A stretch of 21,678 bases of DNA. Origin: Omnitrophica WOR_2 bacterium RIFCSPHIGHO2_02_FULL_52_10 (GTDB taxonomy: Bacteria > Omnitrophota > Gorgyraeia > Zapsychrales > Zapsychraceae). The notes under the pieces are model-generated. The model was not told the origin of the DNA, ran no database searches, and saw nothing but the letters and a program-made list of their open reading frames with translations. The stretch covers positions 3,111 to 24,788 of the forward strand of contig MHGR01000008.1 in NCBI GenBank assembly GCA_001805655.1, read 5' to 3'. The position numbers were made by a program, and so were the translations under genes. Positions within the stretch are counted from its first letter, which is position 1. The number at the start of each line of letters is the position of its first letter. Of this stretch, positions 8,330 through 15,477 are shown in pieces.

Positions 8330-8351
8330 AGTTTTTCAGCGAGGGTTTGTT

Positions 8352-9305
8352 TTGAAGTTAAAGCATATTTACGAATGCTTCATCCGGGAAGGAATCTGGG
8401 CCGATCCAAGAACACCGCAGCAGATCCGCAAAGCCCTCCAGGAGAAGCGCAGGGAATACAGGAAGCGCAAGGCGGCGGCACGCAAGTTCTTTGATAGCGA
8501 AAAACTCAAAAATCCGTATGCTGATCTGCGAATTTTGCACGGGGATCCGCAAGTGGACGTAAAACGGATGTTGGTCGGCATTGATATCGATGTCGGGGAA
8601 CTGGTCATGGCGGACCGGATGGCTCAAAAGGGGGAAGGATTTGATCTTGTACTGGCCCATCATCCCAAAGGGATCGCTCTTGCCGGACTGGATGATGTCA
8701 TGCGCCTGCAAACGGATCTGTTGGTCAATCTCGGCATTAAAAAGAGCATTGCCGGCGATCTGATGGGCAAGCGCATTCAAGAAGTTGCCCGCAATCTTCA
8801 TAGTGTCAACCACGCCCGTGTGGTGGACGCGGCGAAACTGTTGGATATCCCGCTGATGTGCTGCCATACGCCCGCCGACAATCATGTCGCCCGTTATCTC
8901 CAAAAGCTTGTGGATGCCCAAAAGCCAAAGACGCTCGAGCAGATCGTCCGCCTGCTCATGAAGGAGCCGGAATATCGGTACGCGGCCGCGTTGCAGGCGG
9001 GGCCGCAGATTCTTATCGGCAAAGCGAAAAACGAAGCCGGGAAGGTTTTCGTCGACATGACCGGCGGCACGGAGGGGTCCAAGGACGTGTTCGCCCGTCT
9101 GTCGCAACTGGGCGTCCGTACGCTGCTGGGCATGCATTATTCGCAGGAGCATTTTAGACGAATAAAATCCGAGCATATCAACGTGGTCAACGCGGGACAT
9201 ATCGCCAGCGACAATCTGGGCATGAACCTGATCTTGGACCGGTTGACCAAAAAAGCGGACATCGAGATTGTCTGCTGTTCGGGCTTCAGGAGATTTAGGC
9301 GGTAA
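8352..9305 (+). CDS. NIF3/YbgI-like metal-binding protein
   Basis: A 317-residue cytoplasmic protein of the NIF3 (NGG1p-interacting factor 3 / DUF34) family. The family binds a pair of metal ions; its cellular function is not firmly known. The HHP motif appears as LVLAHHPKGIALAG, a second conserved part as CCHTPADNHVA, and the C-terminal part as GMHYSQEHFRRI followed by VVNAGHIASDNLGMNLI. The N-terminal ~70 residues are rich in Arg and Lys and look helical, an addition relative to short YbgI. I choose TTG 8352 because GAGGG lies 7 nt upstream and the resulting MKLKHIYECFIREGI is a natural start; a further upstream TTG at 8289 would overlap cvpA. The stop TAA overlaps the dnaG ATG by one base. 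Placement before dnaG recalls other bacteria where NIF3-like genes neighbour the primase/sigma pair. Confidence 0.8.
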   Translation: MKLKHIYECFIREGIWADPRTPQQIRKALQEKRREYRKRKAAARKFFDSEKLKNPYADLRILHGDPQVDVKRMLVGIDIDVGELVMADRMAQKGEGFDLVLAHHPKGIALAGLDDVMRLQTDLLVNLGIKKSIAGDLMGKRIQEVARNLHSVNHARVVDAAKLLDIPLMCCHTPADNHVARYLQKLVDAQKPKTLEQIVRLLMKEPEYRYAAALQAGPQILIGKAKNEAGKVFVDMTGGTEGSKDVFARLSQLGVRTLLGMHYSQEHFRRIKSEHINVVNAGHIASDNLGMNLILDRLTKKADIEIVCCSGFRRFRR

Positions 9306-11107
9306 TGGGGCTCATTCCCGAAGAAATCATTGCGCAGGTCATCGACCGCACCGACATCGTCGAAACGATCGGCGCGTACGTGCCGCTGAAGCGCGCCGGA
9401 AGGAATTTTAAAGGCAGCTGCCCTTTTCACAACGAAAAGACACCCTCGTTTATCGTCAATCCGGACAAGCAGATTTTCCATTGTTTCGGCTGTGACGCCG
9501 GCGGGAACGTGATCGGTTTTGTCATGAAACATGACGCGCTGACCTTTCCCGAAGCCGTCCGCATGCTGGCGCGCAGGGCGAATATCGACGTTCCGGACAT
9601 CAAAGGCGACGGGGGCCAAAAGCAGAATTTGCGCCAGCAGATCATTGACATCAACGCGCTGGCGGCGCAATTTTTTCACAAAAATCTGCTGTCGGACAAG
9701 GGGATAACCGCGAAAAAAGCGCGGGCGTATCTGAAAGACCGTAACATTGAACTTGCCACGGCCGAGCGCTTCCGTTTGGGGTATGCGCCGGACCGGTGGG
9801 ACGGCTTGATCGAGCATCTCCGGTCAAAGAACATCAGCTTGGCTCAGATGGAAAAGGCGGGCTTGATCGTTGAGCGGGAGAACGGCCAGGGGGATTATGA
9901 CCGCTTCCGCAACAGGATCATGTTTCCGATCTTCGACACGCAGGGGCACTGCCGCGCCTTTGGCGCGCGCGCCTTGGGGACCAGCGGCGGCACGGATACG
10001 GTTGCGGCAAAATATATCAATTCCCCGGAAACGCCGATTTACGTGAAAGGGCATCATCTTTACGGGTTCGACTTGGCCAAACAGGCCATCGTGCGCGAGG
10101 ACGCGGTCATTATTGTCGAAGGGTATTTGGATTGCCTGATGCCTGCCCAGGCCGGTGTCGCCAATATCGTGGCTTCGCTGGGGACGGCGCTGACGGTTGA
10201 GCAGATCCGGTTGTTGCGCCGGTACACAAAAAACATTATCCTGCTTTTTGACATGGATCCCGCCGGGGAGAGCGCCATGTTGCGCAGTCTGGACACCCTG
10301 ATCGTGGAGGGGATGACGGTGCGCGTTGCCACGCTTGCTGATGGCCACGACCCGGATTCCTTTGTCCGGGAGCGCGGGGTAGAGGCCTTCCGGGAGCGCG
10401 TGGAAAAAGCACAACCGCTCTTTGACTACAAACTGAATGTGCTATTCGGCCGCTATGATGTCCGGGCGATCGAATCGAAGGCGAAGATATCCGGCGAAAT
10501 GCTCCAGACCATCGATAAGTTCGACAACGCGGTCCTGCAGGCGGAATACATTAAACGGTTGGCCGGGGAGTTGTCCGTGTCCGAGCAGGCGCTGGTGGCC
10601 GAGTTGAAAAAAGTCCGGCAAATGACCGGTGAGAAGAAAACGCACGGCAAAAGCATTGTCCCTCAAACGGCCGTGCAGGAGCAGATCAGGGTCGTGGAAA
10701 GCGATATTTTAAGGCTCTTGATCGAAGAGCAAAGTTTTATCGAAGTCACGAAGAGAGAGATCGCCCCGTCCGATTTCAAGGATAACCAGATTCGCCAGGC
10801 GATTTCCAAAATCTATGACCTGTTCGAGCAGGGCAAAGAGATCAACAGCGTTAACCTGATCAACAGTTTTGAGGATCCGGACATGCAGCACATGATCGCC
10901 CGCGTCATGGCCAAAGAGGCCGTGCTCATCGGCGATAAAAGGAAGATTCACAGCGACTATGTCAACCGGATGAAGAAGGACCGGGTCAAGTGGATGATGA
11001 AGGGGCTGCAGCAGCAGATTTGTGAGGTGGAGAAGGAAGGGAACGCCGCGCAGCTAGAGCAGTTATTGAAGGAATTTAACCGGTTGGCCAAAGAAGTGAG
11101 CCTATAG
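9305..11107 (+). CDS. dnaG: DNA primase DnaG
   Basis: Synthesises RNA primers for replication. The N-terminal CHC2 zinc-binding domain shows C39-P-F-H42 ([11 protein letters not shown]) and C60-F-G-C63 ([10 protein letters not shown]). The central catalytic TOPRIM fold carries [14 protein letters not shown] and the acidic FDMDPAG (about residues 268-330). The ~150 C-terminal residues are helical and correspond to the helicase-binding domain. Length 600 is normal. ATG 9305 overlaps the preceding stop by one base; AGGAG is about 12 nt upstream and a weaker AGG is closer, implying translational coupling. rpoD follows after 10 nt, the classical dnaG-rpoD pairing; rpsU, which heads the E. coli operon, is absent and replaced by cvpA and a NIF3 gene. 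Confidence 0.97.
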   Translation: MGLIPEEIIAQVIDRTDIVETIGAYVPLKRAGRNFKGSCPFHNEKTPSFIVNPDKQIFHCFGCDAGGNVIGFVMKHDALTFPEAVRMLARRANIDVPDIKGDGGQKQNLRQQIIDINALAAQFFHKNLLSDKGITAKKARAYLKDRNIELATAERFRLGYAPDRWDGLIEHLRSKNISLAQMEKAGLIVERENGQGDYDRFRNRIMFPIFDTQGHCRAFGARALGTSGGTDTVAAKYINSPETPIYVKGHHLYGFDLAKQAIVREDAVIIVEGYLDCLMPAQAGVANIVASLGTALTVEQIRLLRRYTKNIILLFDMDPAGESAMLRSLDTLIVEGMTVRVATLADGHDPDSFVRERGVEAFRERVEKAQPLFDYKLNVLFGRYDVRAIESKAKISGEMLQTIDKFDNAVLQAEYIKRLAGELSVSEQALVAELKKVRQMTGEKKTHGKSIVPQTAVQEQIRVVESDILRLLIEEQSFIEVTKREIAPSDFKDNQIRQAISKIYDLFEQGKEINSVNLINSFEDPDMQHMIARVMAKEAVLIGDKRKIHSDYVNRMKKDRVKWMMKGLQQQICEVEKEGNAAQLEQLLKEFNRLAKEVSL

Positions 11108-11117
11108 GGGAGAACGC

Positions 11118-12719
11118 ATGAAACACTCGCCGAAGAAAGATGACCTCAAACAAGACATTGAAAAACTCATCGTGTTGGGAAAGAAGAAGGGGTTTCTGAC
11201 GTATGATGAGGTGAACGACGCCCTCTCGGAAAGCGTCGAATCTTCTGAGGAGATCGACAAGGTCTTCGACATTCTTGACGGGAAAGATATCAAAATCATC
11301 GAGTCCGAGGATGAGGGCGGGGCGACCGCGGAGTCGCTGGACCAGGAATCCCGGGAGCAGGAAGTGCGACGCGTGCGGGAGGAAAGCCGGGAAGATGAAG
11401 TCTATTCGGACAAGTTCATCCCCCTTGATGATCCCGTGAAGATGTACCTCAAACAGATGGGGTCGATCCCGCTGTTGTCCCGGGAGAACGAAATTAATTT
11501 AGCCAAGCGCATCGAGGAGGCGGAACTGAAGTTCGCGGAGGCCTTGTATTTGATGGCCTATGCGCGCAAAGAGGCCCTGAAAAGCATCAACCGCGTCCTC
11601 AATGAGGAGATCAATGTCGAGGACGTGGTCAAGGATGAGCTGGAACGCCGGCCGAAATTGATGCGGGATTTGACCCGGCTGCGTAAGCGTGTCAGCCAAA
11701 CCCCGGTCGGTTCGAAAAAGTCGGCGGAAATCCTTGCCCAGTTCAAGCTGACCGCGTCGTTTAATGAGGATATCGTGGCCAGGATCCGAAAGATGGTTAA
11801 CCAAATCGAGAAGATCGAGAGAAGCCTCAAGAATAAAAGGGGAACGAGGAAGCTGGGAGAGGTCGCACAGCTCAAGAAAGAGAAAACAAAATTGATCAGG
11901 GAGCTGGGTCAGCCGATCAACGTGATCAAGGCGCGGTTGCAAGATATAAAGATACGCCAGTCCAAATTCAATAAGGCCAAAAAACTGCTTGTCGAGGCCA
12001 ACCTCCGCCTCGTGGTCAGCATCGCGAAAAAGTATATTAACCGCGGGCTGTCCTTTCTGGACCTCATCCAGGAAGGAAACATGGGGCTGATCCGCGCGGT
12101 GGAAAAGTTTGAATACAAGCGGGGATACAAGTTCTCCACCTACGCGACGTGGTGGATCCGCCAGGCGATCACGCGCTCCATCGCCGATCAGGCCAGGACG
12201 ATCCGCATCCCGGTCCACATGACCGAAACCATCAACAAGATCATCCGCGTTTCGCGGCTGTTTGTCCAGGAATACGGCCGCGAACCCACGGCGCAGGAAA
12301 TCGCCAAGCAGATGCGCATTCCGATCAGCAAAGTGAAGGAAATCCTGAAAATCTCCCAGGTCCCGATTTCCCTGCAGACGCCGATCGGGGACGAGGGGGA
12401 CACGCATTTCGGCGATTTTATCGAGGACAAGAAGGCCATTTCTCCGGCCAATGCCACGCTGCAGTCCATGCTGAAGGATGAGATCACCAACGTCCTCAAC
12501 ACGCTCGATGAGCGTGAGCGCAAGATCTTGGAACTGCGGTTTGGCATACACGACGGCACCACACGGACGCTCGAGGAAGTCGGCAGCGAATTTAATGTCA
12601 CCCGGGAACGCGTCCGCCAGATCGAATCCAAGGCCCTGCGTAAATTGCGCCATCCCACGCGGTCAAGGCGCATAAAGCAGTTTCTTGACATGGCCGCCAA
12701 GGAAGATCAGATTATTTAA
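11118..12719 (+). CDS. rpoD: Primary sigma factor RpoD (sigma70)
   Basis: Housekeeping sigma factor directing RNA polymerase to -10/-35 promoters. At 533 residues it has every region of a group 1 sigma. Region 1.1 is at ~8-65 ([10 protein letters not shown]). Region 1.2 begins at [17 protein letters not shown] (~104-120). A non-conserved spacer follows, then regions 2.1-2.4 at ~294-375 with [20 protein letters not shown] and [14 protein letters not shown]. Region 3 carries [11 protein letters not shown], and region 4 (~459-533) has [14 protein letters not shown] and the [13 protein letters not shown]. An AGGGGAG ribosome site lies 5 nt before the ATG. The gene is followed by a strong terminator. 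The intact regions 2.4 and 4.2 agree with the consensus-like promoters found elsewhere in the window. Confidence 0.97.
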   Translation: MKHSPKKDDLKQDIEKLIVLGKKKGFLTYDEVNDALSESVESSEEIDKVFDILDGKDIKIIESEDEGGATAESLDQESREQEVRRVREESREDEVYSDKFIPLDDPVKMYLKQMGSIPLLSRENEINLAKRIEEAELKFAEALYLMAYARKEALKSINRVLNEEINVEDVVKDELERRPKLMRDLTRLRKRVSQTPVGSKKSAEILAQFKLTASFNEDIVARIRKMVNQIEKIERSLKNKRGTRKLGEVAQLKKEKTKLIRELGQPINVIKARLQDIKIRQSKFNKAKKLLVEANLRLVVSIAKKYINRGLSFLDLIQEGNMGLIRAVEKFEYKRGYKFSTYATWWIRQAITRSIADQARTIRIPVHMTETINKIIRVSRLFVQEYGREPTAQEIAKQMRIPISKVKEILKISQVPISLQTPIGDEGDTHFGDFIEDKKAISPANATLQSMLKDEITNVLNTLDERERKILELRFGIHDGTTRTLEEVGSEFNVTRERVRQIESKALRKLRHPTRSRRIKQFLDMAAKEDQII

Positions 12720-12746
12720 CCGCGCGGACAGATACGCCAAAATAAA

Positions 12747-12779
12747 AAGGCTCGCTTGTTGATTAAGCGGGCCTTTTTT
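12747..12779 (+). terminator. Rho-independent terminator after rpoD
   Basis: An 11-bp stem pairs AAGGCTCGCTT (12747-12757) with AAGCGGGCCTT (12765-12775), with one G-U pair and a 7-nt loop, and is followed by a run of six T (12774-12779). It closes the cvpA-nif3-dnaG-rpoD unit. Confidence 0.9.
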
Positions 12780-12787
12780 GTTCTAAT
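12759..12787 (+). promoter_or_regulatory. Candidate promoter overlapping the rpoD terminator
   Basis: TTGATT at 12759-12764 lies in the terminator loop. A 17-nt spacer leads to TCTAAT at 12782-12787 (5 of 6 to the -10 consensus). The predicted start falls at or within a base or two of the ATG at 12794, so the transcript would have little or no leader. Confidence 0.45.
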
Positions 12788-12793
12788 AGGATT

Positions 12794-13663
12794 ATGAAGA
12801 AATGGACAAGCCTGATGATAGTAACCTGCGCCGTCATGGGCCTGGCGGATCCGAGGCTCCTCAGGGCACAAGAAAGCTATTTCCCCGCGAATTCAGTCCC
12901 CGCGCCAGTGAAACCCATTGCTGCGCCCCTCCAGGAGCTCTGTAATCAGGTCATTTTCGCGATTTACCAGGATATCGCGGCTCTTAAGGGTAGATATCCG
13001 GAATTGGAACAGTATGGCCCGTATGTCCTTTCGCAGAACCAATACGGCATCTATTCCTTGGAATATGAATATCTTGTTTCTGAAAGATTCCGGAAAGGAG
13101 AGCGTGCCGCCTTCGGTATCACGATTGTCAGGTTTGAGGACACGAATTTCCGTCAACACGGCAATCAAACCTTTAATTTCGGTTTTCCCCTGCTGGACCT
13201 GAAGTTTGCCGGTTATCAGGAGATGTTTCGGCGGCAGGAAGCTTTCGACATTCAAACAGTCATCCAAAAGAACGGCAATCTTCTGCTTGATGAGCAAAGC
13301 AAGCTTTTGCCTTTAAAACTGACCCTGGAGACCATAAAAGACAGCTATTTGGTCGGCGAGGACATTGAGATTTTGGTGGCCCTGGAAAATGTGTCTTCAA
13401 GAAATCTTTGGGTTAAAGAGCTTAATCAGGAAACTTTGTTTTTTCTTTACGGCGATACGCCCTGGGGGGCTAAAGAAATCGGTCGGAAAAAACTCAGTAA
13501 GGTCAAGAGGCAGATTCTCGAGCCCGGCCAGAAAATTACCGCAAGGTTTGTGGGGAGCGGATTCTTGGAGCCGCAGGACGTCGAAATATTCGGTTCCTAC
13601 GTGGAGACATTTAAGGGAGTAAATCCCTCAAGTTTCATTAAAGTAGTTATAAAAAAAGAATAA
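12794..13663 (+). CDS. Exported protein of unknown function with C-terminal beta-sandwich-like part
   Basis: I do not recognise this 289-residue protein. The N-terminus MKKWTSLMIVTCAVMGLA is a typical Sec signal: two lysines then a hydrophobic core, with a plausible signal peptidase I site after LRA near residue 25. A Pro/Ala-rich stretch follows, then a helical segment (LQELCNQVIFAIYQDIAALK). The C-terminal ~125 residues (from about 165) alternate hydrophobic and polar residues with LTLETIKDSYLVGEDIEILV, ALENVSSRNLWV and LEPGQKITARF, a pattern like an Ig-like or proteinase-inhibitor-type beta-sandwich. That fold is a guess. No lipobox cysteine follows the signal, so a periplasmic or secreted product is likely. 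It is isolated: terminator before, tRNA region after. AGGA is only 2 nt before the ATG, too close for a normal ribosome site. Confidence 0.7.
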   Translation: MKKWTSLMIVTCAVMGLADPRLLRAQESYFPANSVPAPVKPIAAPLQELCNQVIFAIYQDIAALKGRYPELEQYGPYVLSQNQYGIYSLEYEYLVSERFRKGERAAFGITIVRFEDTNFRQHGNQTFNFGFPLLDLKFAGYQEMFRRQEAFDIQTVIQKNGNLLLDEQSKLLPLKLTLETIKDSYLVGEDIEILVALENVSSRNLWVKELNQETLFFLYGDTPWGAKEIGRKKLSKVKRQILEPGQKITARFVGSGFLEPQDVEIFGSYVETFKGVNPSSFIKVVIKKE

Positions 13664-13973
13664 TAGTAATATTTTAATATGTCCCTGTGCGCCTCAATCA
13701 TTTATTCAGGAATTGTTGATTTTTCTTAAATCATTGAAATAGAATCATTTCTGAGCATAAGAAAGGCCGGATGTAAGGGCTGAAATCTGTTGAAAAGGAC
13801 AGGCCATTGTGTTATGCTGTAGTTCAATTTTCCCGGTTATTCAAAGAGATTCAGGCCTTTGGGAGGAGCTGGCATATTATAATTTTAAAGAATTTCCCTT
13901 GCTGATTCCCTCAAAGACAGGAGAGGCCGGGCATGCCGTGTGAAGTTCCAGTATTAAAATTGCGAGCATTTAA
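13664..13973. other. Intergenic stretch before the tRNA cluster
   Basis: About 310 bp without a convincing ORF or terminator. The only signal I can support is a promoter-like pair at 13790-13818. A TATAAT occurs at 13878-13883 but has no matching -35 box 16-18 nt upstream. Confidence 0.5.
13790..13818 (+). promoter_or_regulatory. Possible promoter for the tRNA cluster
   Basis: TTGAAA at 13790-13795, a 17-nt spacer and TATGCT at 13813-13818 (9 of 12 consensus bases). It is about 270 nt upstream of the first intact tRNA, so a long 5' precursor containing the decayed tRNA would be made. A nearer TTGAAT at 14038 has only a poor -10 partner. Confidence 0.35.
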
Positions 13974-14028
13974 GGGCCCTTAGCTCAGAGCTGCGGACTC
14001 ATAATCCGTTGATTCCAGGTTTGTACTC
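13974..14028 (+). pseudogene. Decayed tRNA (CAT anticodon) remnant
   Basis: The stretch begins GGGCCCTTAGCTCAG, almost identical to the first 15 bases of the intact tRNA at 14088. It keeps an anticodon arm GCGGA-CTCATAA-TCCGT and a T-loop-like CCAGGTTTG. About eight bases of the D-arm are missing, the T-stem cannot form, and no 3' strand pairs with GGGCCCT; instead a T-rich run follows. The anticodon stem differs from the intact gene at paired positions yet still pairs, so it is an old paralogue rather than a fresh duplicate. Confidence 0.65.
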
Positions 14029-14087
14029 ATTTTTCCTTTGAATATTTCAAGGATATGGAAATCAATAGTAGTCAGAAAGCCTTAACC

Positions 14088-14161
14088 GGGCCTTTAGCTC
14101 AGTCGGTTAGAGCAGTTGACTCATAATCAATTGGTCCCTGGTTCGAGTCCAGGAAGGCCCA
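14088..14161 (+). tRNA. tRNA with CAT anticodon (Ile2, lysidine type, or elongator Met)
   Basis: A 74-nt cloverleaf with perfect stems: acceptor GGGCCTT/AAGGCCC, D GCTC/GAGC, anticodon GTTGA/TCAAT with loop CTCATAA, and T CCTGG/CCAGG. The discriminator is A. It is not initiator tRNA, because base pair 1-72 is G-C. The segment CTTTAGCTCAG...GAGCAG resembles bacterial tRNA-Ile2, whose CAT becomes lysidine-AU through TilS. Elongator Met cannot be excluded by eye. The 3' CCA is not encoded (GTT follows). Confidence 0.9.
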
Positions 14162-14167
14162 GTTAAC

Positions 14168-14241
14168 GGGCACATAGCTCAGTTGGTTAGAGCGCTGCCC
14201 TCACATGGCAGAGGTCGAAGGTTCGAATCCTTCTGTGCCCA
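14168..14241 (+). tRNA. tRNA-Val (CAC)
   Basis: A 74-nt cloverleaf six nucleotides after the previous tRNA: acceptor GGGCACA/TGTGCCC, D GCTC/GAGC, anticodon stem CTGCC/GGCAG with loop CTCACAT (anticodon CAC, reading GUG), T stem GAAGG/CCTTC, discriminator A. CCA is not encoded (TTG follows), so the cell needs a CCA-adding nucleotidyltransferase. Confidence 0.93.
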
Positions 14242-14284
14242 TTGTGCTTCGCCGGACTTCAAGAAACATAGATGACTTAAGGAA

Positions 14285-15016
14285 ATGATCGTGCCGGAAA
14301 TCTCCGTAAAAGACCAGCTTAAGAAAATCATCGAGCTACAAAAGATTGATGCGGAAATATACGAGCTCCGGGCTCGGCTGAAGGAAAAGCCGGTGGTTCT
14401 TGGTGAATTGAAAGAGCGGTTTGAAGAGCGCAGGGGAACGCTGGTCGGCCTGGAAGAGAAATTAAAGGCGGTACAGGTCCAGCGCCGGGAAAAGGAGCTG
14501 GAGTTAAAAACGAGGGAAGAGGAAATTGCCAAGGCCAACGCGCATCTTTTCCAGATTAAGACCAACAAGGAATACACGGCAAAGATCGCCGAAATTGAAC
14601 ATATCAAAGCGGACAAATCGGTCATAGAGGAAAAAATCCTCCTTGCCTATGACGAGGGCGATCAAGTCAGTTCTGCGGTTGAACGAGAAAAATCAGCATT
14701 CGCCCAAGAAGAAAAGAGTTATCTGGCGAAAAAAAAAGAAGTTGAGAAGGAGGTCAAAATCATAGAGGACAGGATCAGGGTCCTGGAATCGCAGCACAAG
14801 CAGGGCGTGGAAGGGATTGACCCTGAATTTTTAAGCCGTTATGAGCGTATCCTCAAGCACAAGGGGGGTCTCGCGATAGTTCCTCTCCATGGCAATACCT
14901 GCGGCGGATGTTACATGAATGTCACTGCTCAACAAATCAACGCGTTCAAAATGAATGACCAGCTAGTCATCTGTGAAATGTGCACCAGGATTATTTATAT
15001 CGAGGACGACATGTGA
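14285..15016 (+). CDS. CdsZ/HP0958-like coiled-coil zinc-ribbon protein
   Basis: A 243-residue cytoplasmic protein of the C4-type zinc-ribbon family (zf-RING_7), which includes Helicobacter HP0958 and chlamydial CdsZ. About 180 residues of charged heptad-rich helices form a long antiparallel coiled coil. The C-terminal ribbon has four cysteines, C206-x2-C209 (CGGCYMNV) and C230-x2-C233 (CEMC). Characterised members act as chaperone or RNA-binding factors in flagellar or type III systems, but the family is much wider and no secretion genes are near, so the role here is open. ATG 14285 has AAGG only 2-3 nt upstream. The GTG at 14291, two codons on, has AAGGA at 7 nt and may be the true start. 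The stop overlaps the RNase H GTG. Confidence 0.85.
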   Translation: MIVPEISVKDQLKKIIELQKIDAEIYELRARLKEKPVVLGELKERFEERRGTLVGLEEKLKAVQVQRREKELELKTREEEIAKANAHLFQIKTNKEYTAKIAEIEHIKADKSVIEEKILLAYDEGDQVSSAVEREKSAFAQEEKSYLAKKKEVEKEVKIIEDRIRVLESQHKQGVEGIDPEFLSRYERILKHKGGLAIVPLHGNTCGGCYMNVTAQQINAFKMNDQLVICEMCTRIIYIEDDM

Positions 15017-15477
15017 GCGGCGAATTGGAAATTTTTGTCGATGGGGCGTGCAGCGGGAACCCGGGTGAGGCCGGGATCGGCGTCGTCATCAACAGTGACG
15101 GAAAAACGTTAAAAAAAATATCAAAGGCCATCGGCCAGGCCACGAATAATATTGCTGAATATTCAGCCCTGATTTACGCGCTGCAGGAAGCGCTCTTGTT
15201 AAAGGCCAAAAAGCTGCACGTGATGACCGACAGTGAACTGCTCTACCGTCAGGTCACGGGCGTTTATAAAGTTAAGAATGATCATTTAAGATTTCTGTAT
15301 GACCAGGTCCAGAATTTAATGAAAGTATTTGACCGGGTCACGGTTGACCATGTTTTCCGCGCGCAGAATAAGGAAGCGGACAGACTGGCAACGGATTCTT
15401 TGAAAAAGAAGCAGGCGAAGATGGTTGCTCCGTTGTTTGATGACATCGGGGAGGAAAGTCCGAGCTCCAAAGGATAA
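15013..15477 (+). CDS. rnhA: Ribonuclease HI
   Basis: Cleaves the RNA strand of RNA-DNA hybrids. All four catalytic acids are present: D10 (FVDGACSGNPG), E49 (IAEYSAL), D73 (MTDSELL) and D123 (NKEADRLA). I choose GTG 15013, which overlaps the previous stop (GTGA) and has GAGG 7 nt upstream; an upstream in-frame ATG at 14980 would add 11 unrelated residues. The 154-aa protein contains a complete domain by about residue 130. The remaining ~24 residues (KKKQAKMVAPLF... GEESPSSKG) are unlike the family and are encoded by the 5' end of rnpB. GEESPSS is simply the translation of the universal GAGGAAAGTCC core of RNase P RNA. The tail is therefore likely a by-product of the overlap. Confidence 0.92.
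   Translation: MSGELEIFVDGACSGNPGEAGIGVVINSDGKTLKKISKAIGQATNNIAEYSALIYALQEALLLKAKKLHVMTDSELLYRQVTGVYKVKNDHLRFLYDQVQNLMKVFDRVTVDHVFRAQNKEADRLATDSLKKKQAKMVAPLFDDIGEESPSSKG

Noticed and set aside
11499..12653. 384-codon - strand reading frame opposite rpoD
   Set aside because: rpoD is certain on the other strand; the antisense product is a low-complexity composition artefact without recognisable domains.
13720..13740. Terminator after the exported protein (GATTT...AAATC)
   Set aside because: A 5-bp AT-only stem without GC pairs or a T-tract is too weak.
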